Assembly (NCBI GenBank): GCA_002172185.1
Contig: NHHW01000009.1
Span: 1 to 37,164 of the forward strand
Direction: 5' to 3'
DNA length: 37,164 nucleotides
Source of the DNA: Euryarchaeota archaeon TMED173
Lineage (GTDB): Archaea; Thermoplasmatota; Poseidoniia; Poseidoniales; Thalassarchaeaceae
The translations under genes and the position numbers were made by a program. This document shows, piece by piece, positions 1 through 7,016 of the stretch. Numbering within the stretch: the stretch's first letter is position 1; the number at the start of each line of letters is the position of its first letter. The notes beneath the pieces are model-generated. The model was not told where the DNA came from. It saw only the letters and a list, made by a program, of their open reading frames with translations, and searched no databases.

Positions 1-6
1 TCACGA

Positions 7-91
7 GCAGAGGTACCCGAGCGGTCAAAGGGGCTGGGATGAGGTCCCAGTGCGTAGTGCTTCGCAGGTTCGAATCCTGCCCTCTGCACCA
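7..91 (+). tRNA. tRNA-Leu (anticodon GAG), CCA encoded
   Basis: The acceptor stem pairs GCAGAGG (7-13) with CCTCTGC (81-87), followed by discriminator A88 and an encoded CCA (89-91). The anticodon stem CTGGG/CCCAG encloses a 7-base loop ATGAGGT, giving anticodon GAG, which reads CUC/CUU leucine codons. The T arm is GCAGG-TTCGAAT-CCTGC. The roughly 13-base variable region is that of a class II (Leu/Ser) tRNA, which agrees with the anticodon. There is no intron. Only six bases lie upstream, so its promoter is outside the window. The stop codon of the convergent LysE gene begins at the next base. Confidence 0.96.
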
Positions 92-703
92 TTACTGGAC
101 GGCTATCCAAACTGCCACTGCAAACAGTGATGCCCCCATTGCTCTATTTAGTAAAATGGCAGAACTGGGAGTAGTGAATGCCCTTCTAAGAACCGTACCA
201 AATGCTGTCCATGACATTACAGCTGGAAGTCCGAAAATCACATTGAGTAGAACTAGCATTGACTTTCCCATAAATCCCGATCCGAACACCGTTCCGAAGG
301 TTGTCATGAGAACTAGAAAGTGTATCCAGGCCTTTCCATTAACGAATTGAATTGCCACTCCAGTACTAAACCCTAGACGCTCATTTTCGTGAGGACCATC
401 ATCCAACGGAGTCGATGTGGCGATTTTGTAAGAGAGGTATGCGATATATGCCGCTCCTATGTATGCTAATGTGTTGAAGAACGTCTGATTGTCCTCTATG
501 AAGACCGTTGCACCACCGACGAATAAGCCCAATATCGACCATCCTACTGCCATTCCTGAAATCAATGTTAAGGTCCCATTGAATCCATGCTGTGACCCAT
601 GAGCAGCGCATAGAACGTTATTGGGCCCAGGGCTGAAGCACATTGGGATTATGAACACCAGAGTTGCAACCAGAAGTTCGACGTCCATGATTTCATCCTT
701 CAC
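92..703 (-). CDS. LysE/RhtB-family amino-acid exporter
   Basis: A 203-residue integral membrane protein with about six hydrophobic segments and the family's N-terminal signature FSPGPNN near residues 23-29. LysE/RhtB proteins export amino acids such as lysine, threonine or homoserine. It is the last gene of a minus-strand operon after threonine synthase and cystathionine gamma-synthase, which suggests relief of threonine, homoserine or methionine-pathway overflow (inference). The GTG start overlaps the preceding TGA stop (GTGA, 700-703), indicating translational coupling; an in-frame ATG five codons later is an alternative start. Its TAA stop abuts the CCA end of the tRNA-Leu gene. Confidence 0.88.
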   Translation of the reverse strand: MKDEIMDVELLVATLVFIIPMCFSPGPNNVLCAAHGSQHGFNGTLTLISGMAVGWSILGLFVGGATVFIEDNQTFFNTLAYIGAAYIAYLSYKIATSTPLDDGPHENERLGFSTGVAIQFVNGKAWIHFLVLMTTFGTVFGSGFMGKSMLVLLNVIFGLPAVMSWTAFGTVLRRAFTTPSSAILLNRAMGASLFAVAVWIAVQ

Positions 704-1887
704 AATTGACTTGCTCCAAGGGCCTGGTCTATATCGGACCAGAGATCTTCGACATCCTCAATTCCTACGCTCATTCTAACAAATCCTGGAAGTATTCCAG
801 CCTCAAGTCTGACTTCCTCTGGTACAAATGAGTGACTAGTGTTAAACGGGCAACTGACTAAACTCTCGATTCCGCCTAGGCTGGTTGCTTCGAAAATAAT
901 ATCGAGAGCCCTTAGGAATCGCAACGCGCGACTGTCGCCCCCCTTGACTGAGAAAGACAGCATCCCAGTCCCATTTGGCACTATTCTCTGGGCTACTTCA
1001 TAATCAGCGAAGCTGGAAAGAGAAGGGTGATTGACGCTAATTATGGAAGGATGTTGCTCTAATCTGCGAGCAAGTGCAGAAGAGTTTGAAGCGTGAATTG
1101 GCATCCTAGCATGGAGCGTCCTAATTCCTCGCTCCAATAGATAGCACATTTGAGGGTCTGCAGCGCCCCCAAATCTAGATTTTGCTTCGAACACCCCTCG
1201 AATTAGATCCTTGGTTCCTACGACTATCCCAGCAGTAAGGTCAGTATGGCCGTTGAGGAATTTGGTTCCCGAGTGAATTACTAGATCGAATCCCATTGAA
1301 ATAGGTCGACAAGCCCATGGGGTGGCGAATGTATTATCGACAATCGAGACCAAACCGTGCTTTCGTGCTATAGAAGCCATCTTCTCCAAATCGCAGACCT
1401 TCAAAACTGGATTGGTGATTGTTTCAACATACAGCACCTTTGTATTCTCCTTTATCGCTGCCTCGAAGGAGCTAGGATCTCTAATATCAGCCATAGTTAC
1501 CTCGATTCCGTATTTTGGTAAATTAGAAGTCATTAGACCGTATGTCCCACCATAGATGTCAGCTGAAGTCACAACATGATCACCTTGAGACAAGAGAGAG
1601 AGCAGCGTGGATGATATTGCAGCCATCCCGCTGCTGAAGGTCTCGCCGTCTTCTGCTTGCTCAAGAGACGCAACCTTGCTGGCTACTGCCTCAGAATTTA
1701 CGCTGGCATATCTGCTGTAGAGCAGTGTATGTTGACCTCCTGTTTCCTTCCACTTCTGGTAGGCATCATCGGTAAGTTGGTAGGTTGAAGTAGTGAAAAT
1801 AGGGGTCACTGCGGAACCCTCTGTATGATTCGTACCGGACCAAACCGCCCTTGTTGAGAAATTACGTTCCGAGAACTTGTCGTGCAT
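700..1887 (-). CDS. Cystathionine gamma-synthase/lyase family PLP enzyme
   Basis: A 395-residue Cys/Met-metabolism PLP-dependent enzyme. The Schiff-base lysine is K209 within HSGTKFLNGH, and the cofactor-phosphate/subunit motif YSRY is at 57-60. The family includes cystathionine gamma-synthase, gamma-lyase and O-acetylhomoserine sulfhydrylase; sequence alone does not separate them. Directly following threonine synthase, a synthase working from an activated homoserine (the O-phosphohomoserine branch point) is the most economical reading. The open frame extends to a TTG at 1911, but I chose the ATG at 1887 because it fits the usual family N-terminus and leaves a 36-base gap to threonine synthase. 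It is full length. Confidence 0.9.
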   Translation of the reverse strand: MHDKFSERNFSTRAVWSGTNHTEGSAVTPIFTTSTYQLTDDAYQKWKETGGQHTLLYSRYASVNSEAVASKVASLEQAEDGETFSSGMAAISSTLLSLLSQGDHVVTSADIYGGTYGLMTSNLPKYGIEVTMADIRDPSSFEAAIKENTKVLYVETITNPVLKVCDLEKMASIARKHGLVSIVDNTFATPWACRPISMGFDLVIHSGTKFLNGHTDLTAGIVVGTKDLIRGVFEAKSRFGGAADPQMCYLLERGIRTLHARMPIHASNSSALARRLEQHPSIISVNHPSLSSFADYEVAQRIVPNGTGMLSFSVKGGDSRALRFLRALDIIFEATSLGGIESLVSCPFNTSHSFVPEEVRLEAGILPGFVRMSVGIEDVEDLWSDIDQALGASQL

Positions 1888-1923
1888 GATTCCGCATTGG
1901 CAGGTAAGCAATAACGATGCTCA

Positions 1924-2982
1924 TTACAACCCAATGGCTTCAAGCACCGATTGGAGGTCGGGATCGACTACAACAGATTGGGCCTTAGCGTTCTCTATGG
2001 CAATGCCTGGATCCTTTAGTCCGTGGCCTGTTACAGTTACAACTACAGTTGAATCACGGGCTATTTGGCCTCTTGCATGACTTTTGACTATTCCAGCAAT
2101 ACCAGCAGCTGATGCGGGTTCGACGAAGATTCCTTCAGTCCTTGCAAGCATTCTATGGGCATCGAGAATCTCTTCATCGGAGATGGAGTCGATTGATCCG
2201 TCCGATTCTTCGGATGCTCTGATAGCTTGGTCCCAGCTAGCAGGGTTACCGATTCTGATTGCAGTTGCAATAGTCTCCGGTTCATTAATGACCTCACCCT
2301 TGACAATGGGAGCGGATCCCTCTGCCTGCCAACCCATCATCATAGGAAGTTTGAGGCATTTTCCTGCTTCCTTGTATTCGTTGTAGCCCATCCAGTATGA
2401 AGTGATGTTGCCCGCGTTACCAACAGGTAAGAAGTGCATATCTGGCGCATCTCCAAGTAGATCGCAGACCTCGAAGGCGGCTGTCTTCTGCCCCTGGATC
2501 CTGTATGGATTAATACTGTTCACGATTTCGATATCGTCCCTCAACCCTAGCTCTCTTACCAACTCCAATGCCTCGTCGAAGTTTCCTCTCACCTCAACTG
2601 TCCTAGCACCATGAATCAGCGCTTGAGCCATTTTACCGTACGAAATCTTTCCCTCCGGAATCAGGACCACACACGTCAATCCTGCTCGAGAGGCGTAGGC
2701 AGCTGCCGAAGCGCTAGTATTGCCTGTACTTGCACATACTATGGCCCTAACCCCATTCTCAACTGCCTTGGTAACTGCCATAGTCATGCCTCGATCCTTG
2801 AAGGATGCAGTGGGATTCAATCCCTCATATTTCACAAATAATCTGAATTCACCCCCTATTATTTGGACGAGATTATGAGATTCAATGAGTGGGGTGTTTC
2901 CCTCGTTAAGCGATATTATACATGTATTCTCGGTAACTGGAAGGAACTCACGATATCGTTGAATCACACCGTGGCCACCCAT
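1924..2982 (-). CDS. thrC: Threonine synthase
   Basis: A 352-residue fold-type II PLP enzyme that converts O-phospho-L-homoserine to threonine and phosphate in the cytosol. Visible motifs are LNEGNTPLI (25-33) and NPTASFKDRG (56-65), with K62 as the PLP lysine, plus a glycine-rich phosphate-binding region VGNAGN. The opening GVIQRYREFLP matches archaeal threonine synthases, so the ATG at 2982 is probably the true start. It is first in a minus-strand operon with a cystathionine-gamma-synthase-type enzyme and a LysE exporter, placing the threonine and methionine branches together. I see no convincing TATA box 25-30 bases upstream. Confidence 0.95.
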   Translation of the reverse strand: MGGHGVIQRYREFLPVTENTCIISLNEGNTPLIESHNLVQIIGGEFRLFVKYEGLNPTASFKDRGMTMAVTKAVENGVRAIVCASTGNTSASAAAYASRAGLTCVVLIPEGKISYGKMAQALIHGARTVEVRGNFDEALELVRELGLRDDIEIVNSINPYRIQGQKTAAFEVCDLLGDAPDMHFLPVGNAGNITSYWMGYNEYKEAGKCLKLPMMMGWQAEGSAPIVKGEVINEPETIATAIRIGNPASWDQAIRASEESDGSIDSISDEEILDAHRMLARTEGIFVEPASAAGIAGIVKSHARGQIARDSTVVVTVTGHGLKDPGIAIENAKAQSVVVDPDLQSVLEAIGL

Positions 2983-3063
2983 GAATAGGCGTGAGAGCTT
3001 TCCTGCATGAACCTGCCCGACGTTAGGAGTGTCGTTAAGGCTGGGTGTGCACTCCGAAGAGCC

Positions 3064-3741
3064 ATGGATTCACAGATCTTCTATGCTGCGGTAATGGGTG
3101 TTTACGTAATGATAGTGCTGTTTTCGACTAAGATACCATATGATATGATGGTAGCAAGAGGGATGGAAGAAATCCGTGCTGTTTACTATAACAGAAAAAT
3201 CGTACACATGATGGCTGGAGGCGTGGGATCATTCTGTGTCCCGATTTTATTCGACGATTATTGGTATCCAATGATATGTGGAATAATACTGACAGCATTC
3301 ACATTCGCTGCACATATTAGTGGTACACGAATGTTCTGGTTCCAAACTAGCCAAAATCAAAATGATGTGAAATTTACACTAATGTGGTGGACCTCAATTA
3401 CTCTGATTTGGTATATTGTTGATGATCCCTGGCTTGCGATAATCCCTTCACTTTTCATGGCATTTGGTGACGGAGTAACTGGGATAGTTCGAAACGCTGT
3501 AATCAGGAAACGTTCCAAAAGCCCCATAGGAAATGTGTTCATGTTCATTGTTAGTGCACCAATGGGTTGGATTGTGGCGGGTATGGGTGATCCTGCTATT
3601 CCCGTTTGGGGGCTAATTGCTGCCGCTGTAGCTACTTTTGTTGAACGATACGAGTTTGGACCGATTGATGATAATATTCTGATTACGATATTCGCGACGG
3701 CGGTTCTATTGCTTGGAATTGAGCTTGGCCCTATTCTGTGA
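3064..3741 (+). CDS. Phytol/dolichol kinase-like CTP-transferase family membrane protein
   Basis: A 225-residue polytopic membrane protein (about seven hydrophobic segments) with landmarks of the SEC59/DGK1/VTE5 family of CTP-dependent polyprenol or lipid kinases: an early NRKIVHMMAGG (RKxxHxxxG), a central FGDGVTGIV where the family usually has GDA, and a late ATFVERYEF followed by DDN. By family it may phosphorylate a long isoprenoid alcohol such as phytol, geranylgeraniol or dolichol, but the substrate is not readable from sequence. The open frame begins at 3007; I prefer the ATG at 3064 because a weak TATA-like CGTTAAGG is centred about 27 bases upstream and the first 19 residues are polar and atypical. 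The 3' end overlaps the convergent gene by 36 bases. Confidence 0.75.
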   Translation: MDSQIFYAAVMGVYVMIVLFSTKIPYDMMVARGMEEIRAVYYNRKIVHMMAGGVGSFCVPILFDDYWYPMICGIILTAFTFAAHISGTRMFWFQTSQNQNDVKFTLMWWTSITLIWYIVDDPWLAIIPSLFMAFGDGVTGIVRNAVIRKRSKSPIGNVFMFIVSAPMGWIVAGMGDPAIPVWGLIAAAVATFVERYEFGPIDDNILITIFATAVLLLGIELGPIL

Positions 3742-4398
3742 GCCTATCCTACCTGCAATTGCCAGGCATGAGGCCACCACTGGGCCTATCGCAATAGCAA
3801 ACAGAATAGTCCCGATTCCAAACTTCCCCCCTAAAAATATTCCAATTATCAACACAGATACCTCGATCGAGATTCTCACTCGACCGATAGGTATTCCGGA
3901 TACTCGCTGTATTCCAGTCATCCATCCGTCTCGAGGGCCGGGACCGAGGTTTGCGGTAAGATACATCGAGCTTCCTATTGCGATGAGGAGGATCCCGGTG
4001 AATACTTGTAGAAGGGAAACTGCATAACTTTCAGATTGAGGGATGAGGGGAACGGTGAGATCGATTGTAACTGCAATAATTATTGCATTCAATATGGTCC
4101 CCATCCCTGGTATCTCCTTAATTGGAATCCAAAGGAGGAGGACTGCGGCACTGACTAGGAGGGTCGCCTGACCTACTGTCAGATCTACTTGAAGCGATAT
4201 TCCTTGGGCTAGTACTGTCCATGGCGTATTTCCAATGTCTGCTGCGATTAACATTGCATCGCCCAGACCGAATAGGAACTCTCCAAGAATCAGAATGGCC
4301 ATAGTGGAAGGTTTGGGTTTCAGAGACATGGGGTTTGGAGAGCTCCACCAAGTTGTTGGAACCTTGTTTGCCGGTCGAAGATAGTCGGAAAGGCCCAT
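3706..4398 (-). CDS. YczE/YitT-like integral membrane protein
   Basis: A 230-residue protein with about six hydrophobic segments. The pattern matches the YczE/YyaS/YitT-like family: an N-terminal helix leading into ADIGNTPWTVLAQG, then GTILN, and later NLGPGPRDGWMTG. Family function is unknown; it is often annotated as a membrane or transporter-like protein. The roughly 32 residues before the first helix are an extension, and an internal ATG at 4302 is an alternative start. It lies 15 bases downstream of cutA on the same strand, so the two may be co-transcribed. Its last 36 bases are antisense to the end of the phytol-kinase-like gene. Confidence 0.78.
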   Translation of the reverse strand: MGLSDYLRPANKVPTTWWSSPNPMSLKPKPSTMAILILGEFLFGLGDAMLIAADIGNTPWTVLAQGISLQVDLTVGQATLLVSAAVLLLWIPIKEIPGMGTILNAIIIAVTIDLTVPLIPQSESYAVSLLQVFTGILLIAIGSSMYLTANLGPGPRDGWMTGIQRVSGIPIGRVRISIEVSVLIIGIFLGGKFGIGTILFAIAIGPVVASCLAIAGRIGSQNRAKLNSKQ

Positions 4399-4413
4399 GG
4401 CTACGAATGGGGT

Positions 4414-4728
4414 TCACCCTTCAACCCAACTGGCATATTCAGCTGTAGATTCTGCCAACCAAACTAATATTTGTGGTGTATCGAAGGGGTGCCTTTTCTG
4501 TATTTCGCTTACAAGTTTATCCTTGGTCTTTATTGATGTCTTTAGTTGGATTCTCCACTCGTCTGAACTCTCAATAGAGCCATCCCAGTGATATACTGAT
4601 GTGACTAGGCTCCTCTGTACACAAGATGCAAGTTCGTCTCTAACAAAAGAGGTCGCCCATTCTGCTGCAATGGGTTCCAGCCAATCCTCAGGAAGTGTCG
4701 TCTGAACTATACAAACTACTCTCTCCAT
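4414..4728 (-). CDS. cutA: CutA1 divalent-ion tolerance family protein
   Basis: A 104-residue protein of normal CutA1 length. Matches to the family are an early VQTTLPE, ELASCVQRSLVTSVYHWDG (the usual strand and YxWxG region), EWRIQLKT and HPFDTPQILVWL near the C-terminus. CutA1 proteins are small trimeric cytosolic proteins related in fold to PII; the link to copper tolerance is historical and the true role is unsettled. A TATA-like GTTTAATC lies about 27 bases upstream of the ATG, fitting a leaderless transcript. YczE-like follows 15 bases downstream. Confidence 0.88.
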   Translation of the reverse strand: MERVVCIVQTTLPEDWLEPIAAEWATSFVRDELASCVQRSLVTSVYHWDGSIESSDEWRIQLKTSIKTKDKLVSEIQKRHPFDTPQILVWLAESTAEYASWVEG

Positions 4729-4751
4729 GTTTTATCGAGTGATGCATTACG

Positions 4752-4759
4752 GATTAAAC
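4752..4759 (-). promoter_or_regulatory. TATA box for cutA (leaderless)
   Basis: Minus-strand GTTTAATC is centred about 27 bases before the cutA ATG (4728). This is the archaeal TATA-to-start distance and predicts that transcription begins at or next to the start codon. Confidence 0.5.
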
Positions 4760-4803
4760 CAATGGCATAGTTTGTATGATGAGGCCTGTCGCATTCTAAA
4801 TGT

Positions 4804-6168
4804 ATGGAATCATGGAAGGGCCCCATTGAAACCGGAGAAGTCCCGGATGATGGTGAGTCCTTCGATGTCATCGTCGTTGGTGGGGGTCCCAGTGGTTCGG
4901 CTGCGGCCGCGTATAATGCCATGAATGGATGCAGGGTTCTTCTGATTGAGCGTGAAGTCTGGCCTAGAGACAAAATCTGTGGAGACGCAGTAGGTGGAAA
5001 GTCACTCAGTCATGTTAAGGAGCTAGGAGTTAAAGAAATGATTGAGCAGACCCCCCACTTCATGGTTGATTCCATAATTTTCGGTAGTACAAATGGAAAT
5101 ACTGTCAAGGTAATGCTTCCTCAAGACGAGTTTGAGAAGAAGATGGCTGGATATTCTCTCCCTAGGATTCAGTTTGATTATATGATGTTCAAAAGGGCCA
5201 CTGAGTTGGTCATTGAATCTGGAGGATCGGTAATCCAAGGATTCTCAGTAACAGATGTAGAGGTAGAAGATGGATCTATATTGGGAGTCGTGGGGAAGTT
5301 TGGGAAGAGAGGCGAAGATTTCCCTTTGATGAGGTTCAGAGCACCACTCACAATAGGTGCAGGTGGGTACAGGTGTCCCGTTGCGACGACTCTAGTTGAG
5401 GGAATTAATGAGGAGCAAATGAGGGATGATGCCCACTACTGTGGAGCCTACAGAGAGTACTGGGAAAATGTTGGAGGATTTGAAGGAAGAAGCGGACCTA
5501 TCGAGATTCATTTTATCGATGAGGTTATCCCGGGTTACTTCTGGATTTTTCCAGTTCAGGAAGGTATTGTGAACGTAGGTATCGGCATGGTCATTTCGGA
5601 GGAGAAGGCCAGAAGGAAGAAGGGCATTAAGAAATCCTTGAAGAAGATGCAGGAATGGGTGATTAAGGAACACCCTGTTTTCAAGGAGCGCTTCACTAAG
5701 GCTAGATTGATCGATGGCTCTCAGAAGGGTTGGCAGCTTCCATTCGGTTCTCCGAGAAAGCGAGCCCCCTCCCATCAACCAAGACGTTCTGCTGGTGCTG
5801 GCGTTATGTGCGTGGGAGACGCTGCCAGTCTAGTCGATCCCTTTACAGGAGAAGGGATAGGGAATGGGTTAGTTTCTGCAAAAATGACTTCAAAATATTT
5901 TGATAAAGAACTTCATTCTGACGGCTTTCCTGAAGACCAAGCAGAATTGTATATGGAAGATCTCTGGAGTACCCTAGGGAAAGAGCTGACTAATTCATAC
6001 AGACTACAAAAATTGGTGAAGTGGAAGAGAACTATGAATTGGTTCGTTGGTAGGGCCTCGAAGAAAGAAGAATTAGGCGATATTCTTACTGGAATGATTG
6101 CAGACAAGGAGGCGCAGAAGTCACTCTGGAGTCCATGGTTCCTGTTCAAGACATTGGTTCTGCCATAA
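4804..6168 (+). CDS. Geranylgeranyl reductase family flavoprotein
   Basis: A 454-residue FAD-dependent oxidoreductase. The N-terminal dinucleotide-binding motif is VVGGGPSGSAAA (24-35), ending in acidic E49. It is followed by the family motif KICGDAVGG (57-65), a PGYFWIFP segment matching the YxWxFP substrate motif, and CVGDAASLVDPFTGEGIG, the second FAD-binding signature. In archaea such enzymes saturate the geranylgeranyl chains of membrane ether lipids, often with ferredoxin as donor; homologues also act on menaquinone or chlorophyll side chains. The roughly 20 residues before the first strand are a short extension. A HAD phosphatase follows with little or no spacing. Confidence 0.92.
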   Translation: MESWKGPIETGEVPDDGESFDVIVVGGGPSGSAAAAYNAMNGCRVLLIEREVWPRDKICGDAVGGKSLSHVKELGVKEMIEQTPHFMVDSIIFGSTNGNTVKVMLPQDEFEKKMAGYSLPRIQFDYMMFKRATELVIESGGSVIQGFSVTDVEVEDGSILGVVGKFGKRGEDFPLMRFRAPLTIGAGGYRCPVATTLVEGINEEQMRDDAHYCGAYREYWENVGGFEGRSGPIEIHFIDEVIPGYFWIFPVQEGIVNVGIGMVISEEKARRKKGIKKSLKKMQEWVIKEHPVFKERFTKARLIDGSQKGWQLPFGSPRKRAPSHQPRRSAGAGVMCVGDAASLVDPFTGEGIGNGLVSAKMTSKYFDKELHSDGFPEDQAELYMEDLWSTLGKELTNSYRLQKLVKWKRTMNWFVGRASKKEELGDILTGMIADKEAQKSLWSPWFLFKTLVLP

Positions 6169-6188
6169 CAGAATTTGGAAGTGAGGGT

Positions 6189-6968
6189 GTGATTGATGAA
6201 GGCCTTGCTGGGATTGAAGCGGTTTTCTTAGACCTGGATGGTACGATTTATCTTGGGGACAAGTTAATTGATGGTTCCTTGGATTTTCTAAGCAGATTGG
6301 AGAGTAGGGGAATTAGGAGATTTTTTCTATCAAACAACTCTAGTAAATCCGTTCAACAGTATAAGGAAAAGTTGCAGAGCCTAGGCATCAGCGTTAGTGA
6401 TGATGAAGTGCTTCTATCGACACATGACTTGATTTATTGGCTCAGAAATAAGGACGTTGTTGACACCTACCTAGTTGGAACGGAAGGTATGAGATCAATG
6501 CTTGAAGAAGTTGGTATCAGTACAAAGTCTAGTGAGCCCGAGTTGGTTGTCTTGGGATATGATACAGAAGTAACCTACGAGAAGCTCGCTGCTGCTTCTT
6601 CGTTTCTCCATAAGGGGGTTCCGATGGTGGCTAGCCATCCAGATATGGTCTGTCCCTCCCCAGAGGGAGGTTTGCCTGATGCGGGTGCCTACATTGCCCT
6701 ATTAGAGGCGACTACCGGAAAGATTCCAATCCATGTATGCGGAAAGCCGAATAAGGGGATGATTATGCATAAAATAATCGAATTAGGCCTAGATCCTTCT
6801 AATTGCGCGATGGTCGGGGATCGCCTGTATACAGATATGGAAATGGCCGAAAGGGCGGGAGTTCATGGGATTCTTGTTTTATCGGGCGAGGCTTCAGAAG
6901 AAGACTTGGCATCTAGCGGTCTAGAGCCGTCGCTTGTTATTGACTCGGTTTCCTTGCTAGTGGTGTGA
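6189..6968 (+). CDS. HAD-superfamily phosphatase, subclass IIA (NagD/PGP-like)
   Basis: A 259-residue haloacid-dehalogenase hydrolase. Motif I is FLDLDGTIY (nucleophile D15, acid/base D17), motif II FLSNNSS, the cap follows, motif III lysine lies in GKPNKGM, and motif IV is MVGDRLYTDMEMA. Subclass IIA includes NagD, p-nitrophenyl phosphatases and phosphoglycolate/glycerol-phosphate phosphatases; the substrate cannot be assigned. The longest frame begins at 6135 inside the reductase gene, but the GTG at 6189, preceded by a GTGAGGG purine tract, gives a normal-length N-terminus and starts 20 bases after the upstream stop. It is probably co-transcribed with the reductase. Confidence 0.85.
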   Translation: MIDEGLAGIEAVFLDLDGTIYLGDKLIDGSLDFLSRLESRGIRRFFLSNNSSKSVQQYKEKLQSLGISVSDDEVLLSTHDLIYWLRNKDVVDTYLVGTEGMRSMLEEVGISTKSSEPELVVLGYDTEVTYEKLAAASSFLHKGVPMVASHPDMVCPSPEGGLPDAGAYIALLEATTGKIPIHVCGKPNKGMIMHKIIELGLDPSNCAMVGDRLYTDMEMAERAGVHGILVLSGEASEEDLASSGLEPSLVIDSVSLLVV

Positions 6969-6983
6969 AATCAAATCCTAGTG

Positions 6984-6994
6984 AAATAAATAAA
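6984..6994 (+). promoter_or_regulatory. TATA box for the MMPL/RND gene (leaderless)
   Basis: The A/T block AAATAAATAAA is centred about 28 bases before the ATG at 7017. The spacing predicts transcription starting at the start codon; no Shine-Dalgarno sequence is visible. Confidence 0.55.
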
Positions 6995-7016
6995 CCTGAG
7001 TTAATGCGGCGACCTC

